From the NCBI RefSeq assembly GCF_932294415.1, contig NC_065544.1, positions 30,360,710 through 30,424,709 on the forward strand: a DNA stretch of 64,000 nucleotides, given 5' to 3'. Origin of the DNA: Quercus robur. Lineage: Eukaryota; Streptophyta; Magnoliopsida; Fagales; Fagaceae. Positions 11,900-22,562 of the stretch are shown here, in pieces. How positions within the stretch are numbered: the first letter of the stretch is position 1; each line of letters opens with the position of its first letter. A model generated the notes under the pieces. It had not been told where the DNA came from. It searched no databases and saw only the letters and a list, made by a program, of their open reading frames with translations. The translations under genes and the position numbers were made by a program.

Positions 11900-13501
11900 C
11901 TAATCATCAGATCCTTCAAAAGTACAATGGGGAACGTTCCCTGGCACTCGAAACCTTTCAACTTGTCTAAAAGGAGAAGGGGTGAAAAAACATGGCATGT
12001 GGTCATGCTGTCCAGGTAACAATATGGCAGGGATCGTAAAATGATGACGGTTCCTCATCAGCGGGACATGAGAAAACCCTTGCCGCCATTGTCTAACTTC
12101 CCTCTTCCTCTTCTTCTTGCGGTCCCAACATGATCGAAACTCTTCCTTCCAATTAAACAACCTCTTTGCTTGTGTCCCATTTCCAAACTCCTCCTCAACC
12201 TTCTGTTTCCACAACTCATTAGCAGAAGACAAATATTGCAAATCAGAACACACACATCCCACCTTGGCAAGATCAACACCAGGAAGAGACTCAAAAATCT
12301 TCAATTTAAGCTCTGTTGGGAGACGCATAAAACACGGTGGGGGCACCAAACCAGCCTTTTCACAAAGGTCAATCAAAAGTGGCAATGCAATCCCATCTTT
12401 AACAATTTTCCAAAATTCAAAAACCTCAGTTTCAAGAAACCCATCTTGATTTTTAATTTCATCATTGGAATCACCATTCACCACCCAAACTGATTCTAAA
12501 GCCGGCACAAACCTATTTTCATTCAAACACACACGGTGCAACCCCGACCCACCTTTAGCCAAAGACCCATAAATATTAATACAATGACCCACATTCTGAA
12601 ACTTCAAAACAATACTTTCAGGTACATTATAATTACCATTACCATTAACAGTACCTAAAAGCTCAGGCAGAGTATAGCAAAGCGACATGGTGAAAGCTTT
12701 TGAAGGCCACACATCCGGGAGATGAAACCCATCAACCCGCATACCTGAAACCGAATCGAACCCGACGAAACCAGACTCCAAAAGAACCGCATGAATCGCA
12801 ATCACCACGAGCTTGTGATCACTACCATCGCCACCACCCAACTCTTCCCTCAATACCCTTCTCAGAAAATAATGTTCAAAATACTTCTTGCGAGACAAAA
12901 CCGAAGACCCATCATCCAATTCCATGGTTTCAGCACCAGAAGGTCCAGGTCCAGGTCCAAACCCAGACTCAGAAATTTCTCCTCCTAGGGTTTCTTCGTC
13001 GTCTTCCTGAAGAAGATTCGCTGTTGTTGAATCACTCATATCAACATCAGTCTCAGAATCTGAGATTTCATGCTCTGGGGTTTCTTGATCTGAGGGAGTA
13101 ATTTCGGCCTTTTCAGACATGTTTTGATTTGGGGAATTAGGGTTAGGGTTAGGTTTAGGGTTTGGAGGTTGTTGTTGTACGGACGAGGAGGAATTGGGGA
13201 TTAGGGTTTGGGATTGGGATTGGGATTGGGATTGGGAAGGGGAAGAGAAGGCAGTGGGGTTATGGGTGAAGAAGATAAGGTCACCGGAGGTAATACCGAG
13301 GGATTGGAGAGTGGCTTCAGGAGATGACGCGTGGAGCTCGTCTTTGCGGTTTAGGGAGAAATGAAGAGAAGAGGAAGAGGAAGAGGAAGAGGAGAGTGAT
13401 TGAGAGAGGGTTTGTTTGAGTTGTTGAAGAGTAGAAGAGGGATTTGGGAGTTCGATTTTTATGGTTTGTTTGGATTCGAGGGACCTAACTCTGAGTTTCA
13501 T
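11900..13501 (-). CDS. F-box protein of the SKIP22/FBXO7 type
   Basis: A single uninterrupted exon of 533 codons. Residues 1-80 form a ubiquitin-like domain (MKLRVRSLESKQTIKIELP at the start, SLGITSGDLIFF at the end). Residues 85-190 are low complexity (Ser/Gln, Pro/Asn, acidic). Residues about 205-375 match the region that in FBXO7 and PI31 forms a dimerisation fold (SRKKYFEHYFLRRVLREEL; VGHCINIYGSL). The F-box is at about 390-435 (MRLPTELKLKIFESLP, then VCSDLQYLS and NELWK). A basic patch DRKKKRKREV follows. By family knowledge such proteins bind SKP1 and act as substrate receptors of SCF ubiquitin ligases. The start is fixed by the conserved N-terminus. The related copy at 18680-20545 is dead, so this is the working one. 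Confidence 0.9.
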   Translation of the reverse strand: MKLRVRSLESKQTIKIELPNPSSTLQQLKQTLSQSLSSSSSSSSSLHFSLNRKDELHASSPEATLQSLGITSGDLIFFTHNPTAFSSPSQSQSQSQSQTLIPNSSSSVQQQPPNPKPNPNPNSPNQNMSEKAEITPSDQETPEHEISDSETDVDMSDSTTANLLQEDDEETLGGEISESGFGPGPGPSGAETMELDDGSSVLSRKKYFEHYFLRRVLREELGGGDGSDHKLVVIAIHAVLLESGFVGFDSVSGMRVDGFHLPDVWPSKAFTMSLCYTLPELLGTVNGNGNYNVPESIVLKFQNVGHCINIYGSLAKGGSGLHRVCLNENRFVPALESVWVVNGDSNDEIKNQDGFLETEVFEFWKIVKDGIALPLLIDLCEKAGLVPPPCFMRLPTELKLKIFESLPGVDLAKVGCVCSDLQYLSSANELWKQKVEEEFGNGTQAKRLFNWKEEFRSCWDRKKKRKREVRQWRQGFSHVPLMRNRHHFTIPAILLPGQHDHMPCFFTPSPFRQVERFRVPGNVPHCTFEGSDD

Positions 13502-13721
13502 GATTGGGATTTTGGAAAATGAGATTCAAGATTGAGTGTTTATTGCTTAAAATTGTCTGAGTTTTTAAAGAGAAACTGAGAAAGATAAGGATAAAGGGGG
13601 TTGAAATTCGGTATAAAGGAAAGGGAAATGGAGTTTCTGATCAGACTATGCTTTCTGACTATTGACTGTTGAGGATAAAACTTCTCCTCTTTTCTTCGAG
13701 ACCAAGGCAACCATTTACCAC
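13502..13721 (-). promoter_or_regulatory. 5' flank of the F-box gene
   Basis: This is the region directly upstream of the minus-strand start codon. A TTTATACC on the minus strand near 13611-13618 could be a TATA element, about 110 bp before the ATG. This is inferred from position; no other promoter element is clear. Confidence 0.3.
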
Positions 13722-13790
13722 CACTACAAAAAAACTGGGCCTATAGTGGCCTTTGCTATAGCACCGTTTGCTATAGGCCCATTAGAGGGG
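13722..13790 (+). mobile_element. CACTA transposon terminus, isolated
   Basis: CACTACAAAAAAACTGGGCC is the classic end of plant CACTA (En/Spm) elements. It is followed by subterminal repeats of CTATAG (GGCCTATAG, GCTATAGC, GCTATAGGCCC), as these elements have. No matching opposite end was found, so it is a fragment or a solo end. Confidence 0.6.
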
Positions 13791-14339
13791 TGTTTGTGTT
13801 CCGGTTTTGGGCCTTTAAACGTCAGAAAGGTATGGTTTAGTTAAAATCATAACCGCGTTGAATCTTATTTTTGCGATTTGGAGTTTAGTCAAAACTATAA
13901 TCACACTGCACTTTATTTTTACAGTCACATGTATAATGTGGTGTATAAAATACAGTTTAAATGGTTTGAAGTTGATATATTTTTCAAATTCCGGGCTTTT
14001 CTTGCCCAGCCCAAAACTAATTTTCTTCCTTTATTTTGGGTTAAGTTTTAAATTATTGAACTTTTTTTTTTTTTTTTTAATTTTGGACTGGCTTTTCTAG
14101 TCAACACTTACTAGGATTATCAAACTATTTTTTATTTTTTGAAAAAAAAGGATTATTATATTATTAATAATATGTTTAATATTAAAAATAAATAAATATA
14201 TTAATATATAAAGAGGGTGTGGTGCGATGCACTGTTACTTACGATGTGATGTGGTTATGCCATTTTGTGGGCAGTTTTGGTACAGTTTGTGCGGTTTAGT
14301 GAATACCCCTACTTAGACTTATGCAAAAATGTGTCATTA

Positions 14340-14378
<39 letters not shown>

Positions 14379-15298
14379 GTGAGAAACAAAGAAAGGGGTG
14401 CAACATGTTGTGTCATTAAAGTTGTAGGCCTAAAAAAAAAAATTGCCAAAAATTTTAAGATAGAGATCAAAATTATAATTTTTGTCACAATTGTCTACCT
14501 GAGTCATGACAGATTATGAGTAGTAGAGAAAAAAAAATAGTGGGTTCATATAAAAATAACAAATAATACCCCTGTTTGTAAAAGTCCAACTTAGCTATCA
14601 CCTCATCAATCTTCTATATATTTATATGTGGGGACAATTTTTGCCTAGACCAAGCGTTGCACTTGTAGTCATTTTTGGCTTGGAGAGTCCCACATTGGAA
14701 GGAAAGCCTTCCTCTTCATGCCATATAAGGGATGACCAATGGTGATAAAGTACCACAGACATATATGATGGGTACACCATATACCAACTCGTGATTGGGG
14801 GAGGGATTGGGAAGGGAAAGGTTGAGAAACAGCGGAGGTAGCAAGGTAATAGTGCCCAAAGGGTTGAAGAGCTCTCACTATTGGAGAGAGAAGTTTTTTT
14901 TAGTGTTCTTGGAATTAAACCGAGATTTTATCATTGCATAAATCAAATATTATTTATTTATTTTTAATTTTTACTTAACCTGTACTTGGATAAAGCGGAC
15001 GTAGCCAAAATTTTGGAAGGAATGAGAAGACCAGCATTAATTAATAAATCTTCAATTCTTTTGTTCATTCAAATAAGGAGGAATTACATTTTATCCTCTT
15101 AAATTATAAACTCTTTTATACTTATGACTTATCCTTTTAAACTATACTCCATTTTACTCCTACCCCTCAAATTATCATCCACAAGGGCAGAAATGGAAAA
15201 TGGAATTCTTAGAATGACTAGAGTTAGATATCAAATCTTGGCCTTCAGCTTTACTTATATAGCTGCTAATGGTAAAATTTTGAATATGATAAGATGAG
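13791..15298. other. Intergenic AT-rich DNA
   Basis: No gene is recognised. There is a T-run of about 34 bases at 14344-14377. The segment 14680-14880 contains AGTCCCACATTGG, a phrase common in plant LTRs, but LTR ends are not visible. Confidence 0.4.
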
Positions 15299-16923
15299 GG
15301 CCTGTTTGGTAAGGTAACTCAAATAACAATTTTCAGTATTTAAACACTAAAATCTGTGGACGCAAAAAAAAAAAAACAACGCGTTTGGTAAGAGATTTTT
15401 TTTAGGAGTGTTTGAGTTACATCTCTCATTTTAGGGTGTTTAAATACTAAATTTAGAAAACTCCTTTTACCAATTTTCAGTTTTCAAATAACGTTGCTCA
15501 ATGACACTTTTGTAAATAAGTTAAAAACTGTATGTCCCACTAATTAGACTATATGTCATCACTTAAAAAAAAAAAAACACACACACACACACACACACAT
15601 ACACACACACATATACCAAACACACAATTATATTTTTTTCACTTTTGAAAAGATGTTATTAGAAATGTTGGGAAATTTAGACCCCGGTTGAAAGAATTAA
15701 CAAGTTTTAAACCCAAGTTGTGAATTAGATTTATTATGAATAAAATTTGTTAAAACAAACTAACATTAATATCATGTCAATATCATGCTGCGGAAAAATA
15801 AATAAGACAAGATATGATGACTCAGGAAAACTAATGAAACAAACTAGTTTCATAATAAAAAACCTAGGAGGAAACCTTCCTGAAAAGCAATTCACTATAG
15901 TAAAGAGAAGTTTTAGATCTAGTACAAAACCTTTGTCCCTAAACTCTACAATCCTCGCAGATGAACTTACAGCAGAAACCTTCTACCGTTTCAGAATCTC
16001 TGAACTCTTCAATATATGAACGCCATCCTTTTTGTACGGATCCCAATATGTGACTAACCAATGATGCATGGCTCCCAGTACGTGACTAACTTACCAACTT
16101 AAAGAAGATGTTGGCTGCAAAGTTCTTTATTTCATCAACAATGAAGATCAAAAAGTACTTGATTACAAAACCCTAAGGCACAAAGACACAGTAGCTTCTT
16201 TTAGAGAGAATAAGGCATCGGTCAGCTTTTGCATATGTTCCCCTCATATTCTCTTATGTGATAGTCTCTAAAATAAGCCTTATATATGTCTAGGGTTGTG
16301 AGGAAATAAACCCTATACAAATACATAAGCATGGGCCAAAAATCAGATATGAAAAACTTATTTTCGTAATTCTTGATAGATACCTCAATAGATAGCTATT
16401 TGTCAAGACCTGTTACTCGATCAATCGAGAAGTGTTGAGAAGTTATCGAGGGCTATCGAGGAGCTATTAAGGGGATAGAAAGTTGCTCGATTGATTGACC
16501 TAGCTATCGAGAGGTATCGAGATTGTGATAAAAAGAAGCTGAAGAGCTCGATAGATAGTCTAGTTGTCGAAAGGTGTCGAGCAGCTATCAAGTTTTAAAA
16601 AATCAGCATTTCTTCACTTGTTTCTTGAACAGATTTGCATGACTTCAATACTAGACTTGAACTCTTGTTCCTTGAAATATTAAATACATCCTAGATCTAC
16701 CCAATTACAAATAAGATGCGTTTTGTCAAAGGATTAGCCAATTACATAAAATAGTGACATATGTTCCTAACAAGTGAATCACATATATCCTAACAAGAAA
16801 TATAGTATCAAACACATTTTTTGCATCATGAGTACTTTAATACATGTTTTCACAACACTTTTTTAACCACAATTTTCACATCATTTTGAACAACAATACT
16901 CAAACACCTCTACCAAACAGGCC
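15299..16923. mobile_element. Inverted-repeat DNA element interrupted by a solo LTR
   Basis: The left end GGCCTGTTTGGTA and the right end TACCAAACAGGCC are exact inverted repeats. Left inner sequence (CAAATAACAATTTTCAG) and right inner sequence (CACAATTTTCACATC) suggest a non-autonomous element of about 490 bp once the solo LTR at 15666-16795 is removed. A CA microsatellite lies at about 15571-15612. No target duplication is recognised, so the superfamily is open. Confidence 0.6.
15666..16795 (-). mobile_element. Solo LTR, related to the copia LTRs at 35780 and 55962
   Basis: The 1130-bp unit starts TGTTGGGAAATTTAG and ends CCTAACA, flanked by AGAAA at 15661-15665 and 16796-16800. Its reverse complement starts TGTTAGGATATATG and shares ATTTTATGTAATTGGCTAAT and the text that follows with the LTRs at 35780-36792 and 55962-56869. 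A single LTR with a 5-bp duplication and no internal region is the product of LTR-LTR recombination. It has a dense set of TATCGAG/CTCGAT phrases at 16380-16600. Confidence 0.85.
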
Positions 16924-17146
16924 ATCTCTTAAATCCCATTCGAGTTTAGTTTAGCCCATCTTGTACTATGCCTTTCCCAGCTGATGGTTCTAACTTGTAA
17001 CTTCTAACAACCTATTAGTCAATTTGCATCTTGTAAGTCTGAGCATAATACAAAGATTTCATGGCACATTGGGTTGATTTCTATTTGGATTTCTAGAGAT
17101 TAACATCAACAGCTTTGTTTTGGAAAAAAAGGATAAGAGAAAGTTA

Positions 17147-17577
17147 GGATATGTTTGATAACTGTTTTTTCCTCTTATTTTTTGTTTTCAAAAACAATTT
17201 TCTATTTTTGAGATTAAAAAACTTGTTTGGCAACTCAAAATGGACAAAAAACAAAAACTATTTTCAAAACTCAATTTGTGAAGGAAACTGAAAACATGCA
17301 AAAGGTTGTTTTCAGTTTCTAATTTTCAAAAGTCAATAAAAACACGCATTTAATTTAATGAAACTGTCTCATTTAATGAGTTAACATTAAATTTCAAATC
17401 CTAGTAATAACATATTTTAGTATTTTCTATTTTTTTCTTCAAAAAACTATTTTTTTTTTAATTTCAATTAATCAAACATGTTTTTGCTTTCAAAAATATA
17501 AGAAAATTGTTTTTTCTTTATATTCCCAAAAACAAGTTTTTGAAAATAGAAAACAAAAACTGTTACCAAACATAACC
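17147..17577. mobile_element. PIF/Harbinger-type MITE
   Basis: The left end GGATATGTTTGATAAC and right end GTTACCAAACATAACC are inverted repeats, flanked on both sides by TTA (17144-17146 and 17578-17580). It is 431 bp, rich in TTTTC/GAAAA, with no ORF. The TTA duplication is the PIF/Harbinger signature. Confidence 0.75.
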
Positions 17578-17856
17578 TTAGTTTTCCAAGGAAGCTAGGC
17601 TTGCGTCATAGTTGTTTCAATTTTGCTATAAGATCCGAGCCATTCATGTAGACTACTAGAGAAAAAAAAAAAAAAAAAAAAAAAATTCTAGGAAGGATTT
17701 AACTTTCCAAATCCATTGGCCATTGAATTGAAAAGGTTTCCTATCATTGTTGGTAGCTAAATGTAGGCACTTTTAAGATTGACCTTCCTATTGTATGAAG
17801 CAATCCAATACGTACTGTCATCCCCAGTAGAAGCTAAAGAATAGAGAGTAGTCTTA

Positions 17857-17996
17857 GGGCCCGTTTGGTACATGTGTTTAAACACATGTTTTTAATTTTT
17901 AAATAACATTACACGTATTTCTATATAATTTTTCACCCGTACTTATTTTCAAAAAATACAAATAACGTTACTAGAACAACATTACTAAATGGACCC
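17857..17996. mobile_element. 140-bp PIF/Harbinger-type MITE
   Basis: The left end GGGCCCGTTTGGTA and right end TACTAAATGGACCC are imperfect inverted repeats, flanked by TTA at 17854-17856 and 17997-17999. It contains a TGTTTAAACACATG palindrome near the left end. Confidence 0.7.
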
Positions 17997-17999
17997 TTA

Positions 18000-18679
18000 A
18001 TTTCTGGACACATTATTGGGAAGGTCTTACGAGATTTGAGATTTCAATTACCCTCAAATCTTTCAATTAGCCTTGATTGGCATCAAACGGGTACAAAATC
18101 AATCAATATTAATGAGGCTTAACATGATGCTCACACCCACTATGAATTATATAACCCATGCTATAACCTAGTAGTTTTTTTTTTTTTCTTAAAAAAAAAA
18201 ATGATTCGATGGTTCGGTGGGAGAATTTGAACATGAACTTCTTCATTAGAGGACTATTGAGAAGGAAACCAAAATGCAGGATCATTCACTTAAAATCAAT
18301 CTAAAAACTCCATGCATCAAGATCACTTCATGTCACCTTATATCAACAAGAAAATTATGATAAAAAATCAACAAATAACGTGCCTGTAAATTACAACCAA
18401 ACTTTGCACGCAAAAATACCAATAAACATTTTTCTCATTAAAATAAAATAAAAAATAAAAATTCTATACCAGGAATTTGAGTCCTATCCTATAAACACCA
18501 AAACCAACTGAAACTTTCAAACGTTATTATACTGCTGCGAGTCAGCTAACCTTAATTCTATTCGTAGGCCGAGCACAAGACTTATTGATGTATAAGCAAA
18601 AGCATAATCTACAACTTCCTGATTTCTACTAAGGGATTCACTTCCAGCACTGGACCATGATTGTAGAAACTCTGAGTCA
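18000..18679. other. Intergenic, with duplicated 3' flank of the F-box gene
   Basis: From about 18290 this matches the 3' flank of the intact F-box gene (11500-11899) with many substitutions and small gaps. No gene. Before that point nothing is recognised. Confidence 0.55.
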
Positions 18680-20545
18680 CCGGAGTAGTCCTTGGATAAT
18701 TCCAAATTATAAGGGAAATTGACGATGGTCTCCAAAAGGGGATTGGCACGGGGACCTGAGGAAATACTCGCGAAATTCTACCTTCCCTCTCCCTCTTCCT
18801 CTTCTTCTTGCGCTCCCAAAATGATTTAAAATTTTTCTTCCAATGAATCCATCCCTTCGCTCCCGTCCTGTTTCCAAACTCCTCATCAAACTTTTGTTTC
18901 CACAGCTCATTAGAGGCAGACAAATTTTGCAATTCAGAACACACACATCCCACCTTGACAAGATCAACAACGGGAAGGGATTCAAAAATCTTCAATTTAA
19001 GGTCAGGAGGGAGGCGCATAAGGCACGGTGGCAGCACCAAACCAGCCATTTCACAAAGATCAATCAAAAGTTAAAACCTCTATTTCAGGGTACCCCTCTT
19101 GATTGTCAATTTCATCATTGGAATCACTATTAGCTGCCCACAAGGATTCTAAAGCCGGCACAAACCTATTTTCATTCAAACACACGGTGCAACCCTGAAC
19201 CACCACCTTTAGGCTTCGTTTGGGAGTTCATAAAGGAATGAAATGAAATGGAATGAAATAATCATAAAGGAATGGAAAAGAATGGAATGGAATATGTTTA
19301 AGTAAGGGAAAGGAATAGAAAAGAATGGAATGAAATGGAATTAAGTAATCTTGATTGGATGTTTTAAAATAAAGAAATGGAAAGGAATGAAAATGAATGG
19401 AATGTAAGTAATCTTATTTGGGAGTAACATGGAGGAAATAAAATTGAATCATTTTATGACAATATTACCATTAGACCCTTATTTTAAAATAAAAGGTTGA
19501 ATATATAGGGGTTTTTTGGGAGTTTTAGTAAAAAATTCATTAAATCTAATCTCATTCCCTCCCATTCCTCCCAACTTTAGAGGGAATGAAAATTTGAGAT
19601 TTTAAGGGAATAGAGAAGAACGAGTGTTCTCTTCTACCCATTTCATTTCCTCCCACTTAAACTCTCAAATAAGGGAAATTCCTCCCACTTAAACTCTCAA
19701 ATAAGGGAAATGACTTTGCATTCTCTCCATTAAAACTCCCAAACAAGGGAAGGGAAGAATATTCTAAAATTATTCTTTTCATTTATTTCCATTCTATTCT
19801 ATTCACTTCTCCTAAACGAGGTCTTCGGCAAAGACCCATAAATATTGATACAATGACCCACATGCTGAAACTTCAAATCAATGCTCTCACTTTCAGCAAC
19901 ATTATAAGGCAGAGGGTAGCAAAGGGTGAATGGCTTTGAAGGCCACACATCCGGGAGATGTAACCGATCCACAGGCATACTTGAAACTGAATTGAACCCA
20001 ACAAAATCGAACTCCAAAAGAACCGTATGAGCCGCAATCACCATGAGCTTGTGATCACTACGAACACCATTGCCCAACTCTTCCCTCAATACCCTCCTTA
20101 GAAAATAATGCTCAAAATACTTCTTTCGAGACAAAACAGAAGACCCATTATCGAATTCCATGGATTCGACACTAGAAGGTCCAAACCCAGAAATTTCTTC
20201 GTCTTCCTAAAGAAGATTTTTTGTTGTTTTTGTTGAATCACTCATATTAATATCTGTCTTAGAGTTTGAGATTTCATGCTCTAGGGTTTTCTTATCCGGG
20301 GTTAGGGTGAAGAAGATAAGGTCACCGGAGATAATACCGAGGGATTGGAGATAGGCTTCAGGAGAGGACGCGTGGAGGTCGTACATACGGTTTAAGAAGA
20401 GATGAAGAGAAGAGGAAGAAGACAGTGACTGAGAGAGTACTTGTTTGAGTTGTTGAAGAGTGGAGGAATTTAGGAGTTCGATTTTTAAGGTTTGTTTGGT
20501 TTCAAGGGACCTAAGTCTGAGTTTCATGATTGTCTTCGAAACCAA
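18680..20545 (-). pseudogene. Duplicated, broken F-box (SKIP22-type) gene
   Basis: This is a second copy of the gene at 11900-13501. 20207-20545 keeps the ubiquitin-like domain. A TAG at 20207-20209 stands where the intact copy has CAG (Gln), and the frame reads on past it to 19828. A 612-bp MITE (19212-19823) then interrupts the codons after IYGSL. Beyond it a CA-repeat contraction (two bases) shifts the frame, about 50 bases are deleted before LIDLCE, and the C-terminus is frameshifted after the basic patch. The F-box (LPPDLKLKIFESLP) remains readable at 18609-19067. With this many lesions a functional product is very unlikely. Confidence 0.9.
19212..19823. mobile_element. PIF/Harbinger-type MITE inside the F-box pseudogene
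   Basis: Comparing with the intact gene gives the exact ends. The intact copy reads CCTTTAGCCAAAG; here the insert sits after CCTTTA and before TTCGGCAAAG, so TTA was duplicated (right copy now TTC). Ends GGCTTCGTTTGGGAG and CTCCTAAACGAGGTC are inverted repeats. The body has many GGAATGGAATG/GGAATGAAATG phrases. It is 612 bp with no ORF. Confidence 0.85.
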
Positions 20546-20640
20546 CCTAACTATCCAAAATAAAAGGAGAAGTGCCGGAGAAAGAGAGAGAGAACTGTGA
20601 AATCTTCGTAAAACCGTAAAGAGAGTGTTTTAAATACCAC
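20546..20640 (-). other. Duplicated 5' flank of the F-box copy
   Basis: This short stretch lies upstream of the pseudogene start and partly resembles the 5' flank of the intact gene. It includes a GAGAGAGAG run. No independent feature. Confidence 0.35.
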
Positions 20641-20767
20641 ACCTGTTTGGCACCATCATTCACTTGCCATCACTCAATATTTTTCACACTGTTTGTGGGC
20701 TCCATACTTGTCACTCGGTGTAGCTTTTTTTTTTTTCCCCAGTACCTAGAAACTTGAACCAGAAAGG

Positions 20768-20801
<34 letters not shown>

Positions 20802-21336
20802 CAGATCACTGAACCTAGTGAGAGAAGAAGAAAAAGAAGAAGAAAAAAAACCAAAAACCCGAACCCAATGAAAGAAGAAAGGAAAAAAAAAAAAAAAAAA
20901 AAAAGAAACCCAGATCACTCGAACCCAGTGAAAAGAAAAAAAAAAAAAGAATCTCAGATCACTGAACCCAGTGAAAAAAAAAACCTAGAAACCTGAACCC
21001 AGTGAAAGAAGAAGGAAAAAAGAAAGAACACCCGAGACCGAACCCATGAGAAGAAAGGAAAAAAGAAAAAGAAAAAAAAAAAGGAAAACACTTGAGACCA
21101 AACCCAGGAGAAAAAAAAGAAAAAAAAAAAGAAAAAAAGAAAAGGTAGATTGGTCAAAAGGTGCGGCTGAGTTATGACTAGTGGGTCCTCTATGTGTGTT
21201 TAATTACAAAAATGTCATTTAGTTATGAGTTATGAAAACTGAAAACACCTAAAATGTGTTTTCAATTTTCATAACTTATCACTTAAAAATCAGAGAATTG
21301 AGTGATGGAAACATGGTTATGGTGGTGCCAAACAGA
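20641..21336. repeat. Inverted-repeat element holding a purine-rich minisatellite
   Basis: The left CCTGTTTGGCACCA and right TGGTGCCAAACAG ends are inverted repeats; inner CCATCACTCAAT is matched by ATTGAGTGATGG. Between them, 20760-21145 is almost pure purine on the + strand, built from about seven variable units of the form CCCAGATCACTGAACCCAGTG plus A/G runs. The long ORFs here are products of composition, not genes. Confidence 0.6.
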
Positions 21337-21525
21337 CTTCTAGCTATGGGTCCCACCATTTTAGAGTTATGAGTTATGAAAATTGATGATCCAAACACCC
21401 CCTTAGGCGTTTATAGTATCTCCAATAGTCTCTTTAAAAATTTTACAGTTCCTTTTAACTTTTACCTATCTTCTTTTTCAAATACAATTTTCAATCGACT
21501 CTCTATCATTACTCTATTTCATTTA

Positions 21526-22238
21526 TTAGGAATGGCAAAGGGTTAGGTTTAGGGTGGGTTTTTTAATGCTTGAACCAGACTTGCGGGCCTGACTTCGAAT
21601 CCTAAACTTGCCGTGTTTAATAAACGGGTTTTTTTTAAACCCAAACTCGCCCCCCATCGGGCTCCACGAACCCTGCCACCTCAGGTCCAATCATGGCTTA
21701 AAAAAAAATTTGTCTGAATCTTTAAGCCGTGTAGGATAGAAACCATCACAGGAAGAATGCAAAACAAAGTAAAAAGAACAAAAATTATGCCCAATAATAC
21801 AGATCAGAGTCTAAGACCATAAATACAGATCAGATCTTTCATCAAAAAAAAAAAAAAAAATACAAATCAGATCAGAGTCTAAGCCTACCACTACTTCAAC
21901 CCCTCCAAAACTCCAAAAACAAAACCATGAAAAACCCCAACAGATTAGAATTTAAGACCATAAATACAAATAAAATCTTTAATTAAAAAAAAAAATACAG
22001 ATCAGATCAGAGTCTAAGCCTACCACTATTTCAACTCCTCCAAAACTCCAAAAACAGAACCACGAAAAACCAACAAAAATCCCTCCTTTTTCCAATCAAG
22101 GCGAGGTAAGAGAGGTAGAGGAGAAGGAGCGTCGTTTGTGGCGAGGTGGAGGAGTGAGCAGCATCTGCAGTAAGATGGAGGAATGAGTGGCGTGGTGAGG
22201 GAGGAGCTAGCGATCTCTATGGGTGAGGTGGAGGAGGG

Positions 22239-22288
<50 letters not shown>

Positions 22289-22554
22289 GTGACTAAGAGG
22301 TGAGGAATTAGGGTTAAGGAAATGTATTTAGAAGTGGTAGAGTAGTATTTATACCTAGGTTTTTAATTTTTTTTTAATAATATTATATATACGGGTTGGG
22401 TTTGGACCAAGTATGCATAATACCCAAACCCGCTACGGGTTAAGTTTATAAAACCCAAATCCGCCCCATTTGCTTCACGGGTCGGGTAAAATCCGACCCA
22501 TTAGGGTTGGATCGAGTCAAGTACTTGCAGGTCGGGGTTTTTTTGCCATCCTTA
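21526..22554. mobile_element. hAT-type non-autonomous element
   Basis: The left end TTAGGAATGGCAAAG and right end TTTGCCATCCTTA are inverted repeats. The flanks TTCATTTA (21518-21525) and CTCATTTA (22555-22562) match at 7 of 8 positions, the 8-bp duplication expected of hAT elements. Inside are phrases like GGGTCGGGT near both ends, an internal direct repeat (CAGATCAGATCAGAGTCTAAG, at about 21866 and 21999), and a GA microsatellite. No transposase ORF. Confidence 0.7.
22242..22285. repeat. (GA)n microsatellite
   Basis: An uninterrupted GA repeat of about 22 units inside the hAT-type element. Confidence 0.9.
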
Positions 22555-22562
22555 CTCATTTA

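Noticed and set aside
12058-13101. Several ORFs of 65-133 codons overlapping the F-box gene
   Set aside because: Shadow frames of the real gene at 11900-13501.
13136-13170. Telomere-like GGGTTAGGGTTAGG / GTTTAGGGTTTGG repeat
   Set aside because: It lies inside the F-box coding sequence and encodes a Pro-Asn-rich low-complexity stretch; it is short and imperfect.
14680-14880. Possible Cassandra-type TRIM because of AGTCCCACATTGG
   Set aside because: No 5S rRNA-like promoter sequence and no LTR pair were seen.
20670-21157. ORFs of 67-82 codons on both strands (poly-Lys, poly-Phe)
   Set aside because: They are translations of purine runs in a minisatellite, with no domain.
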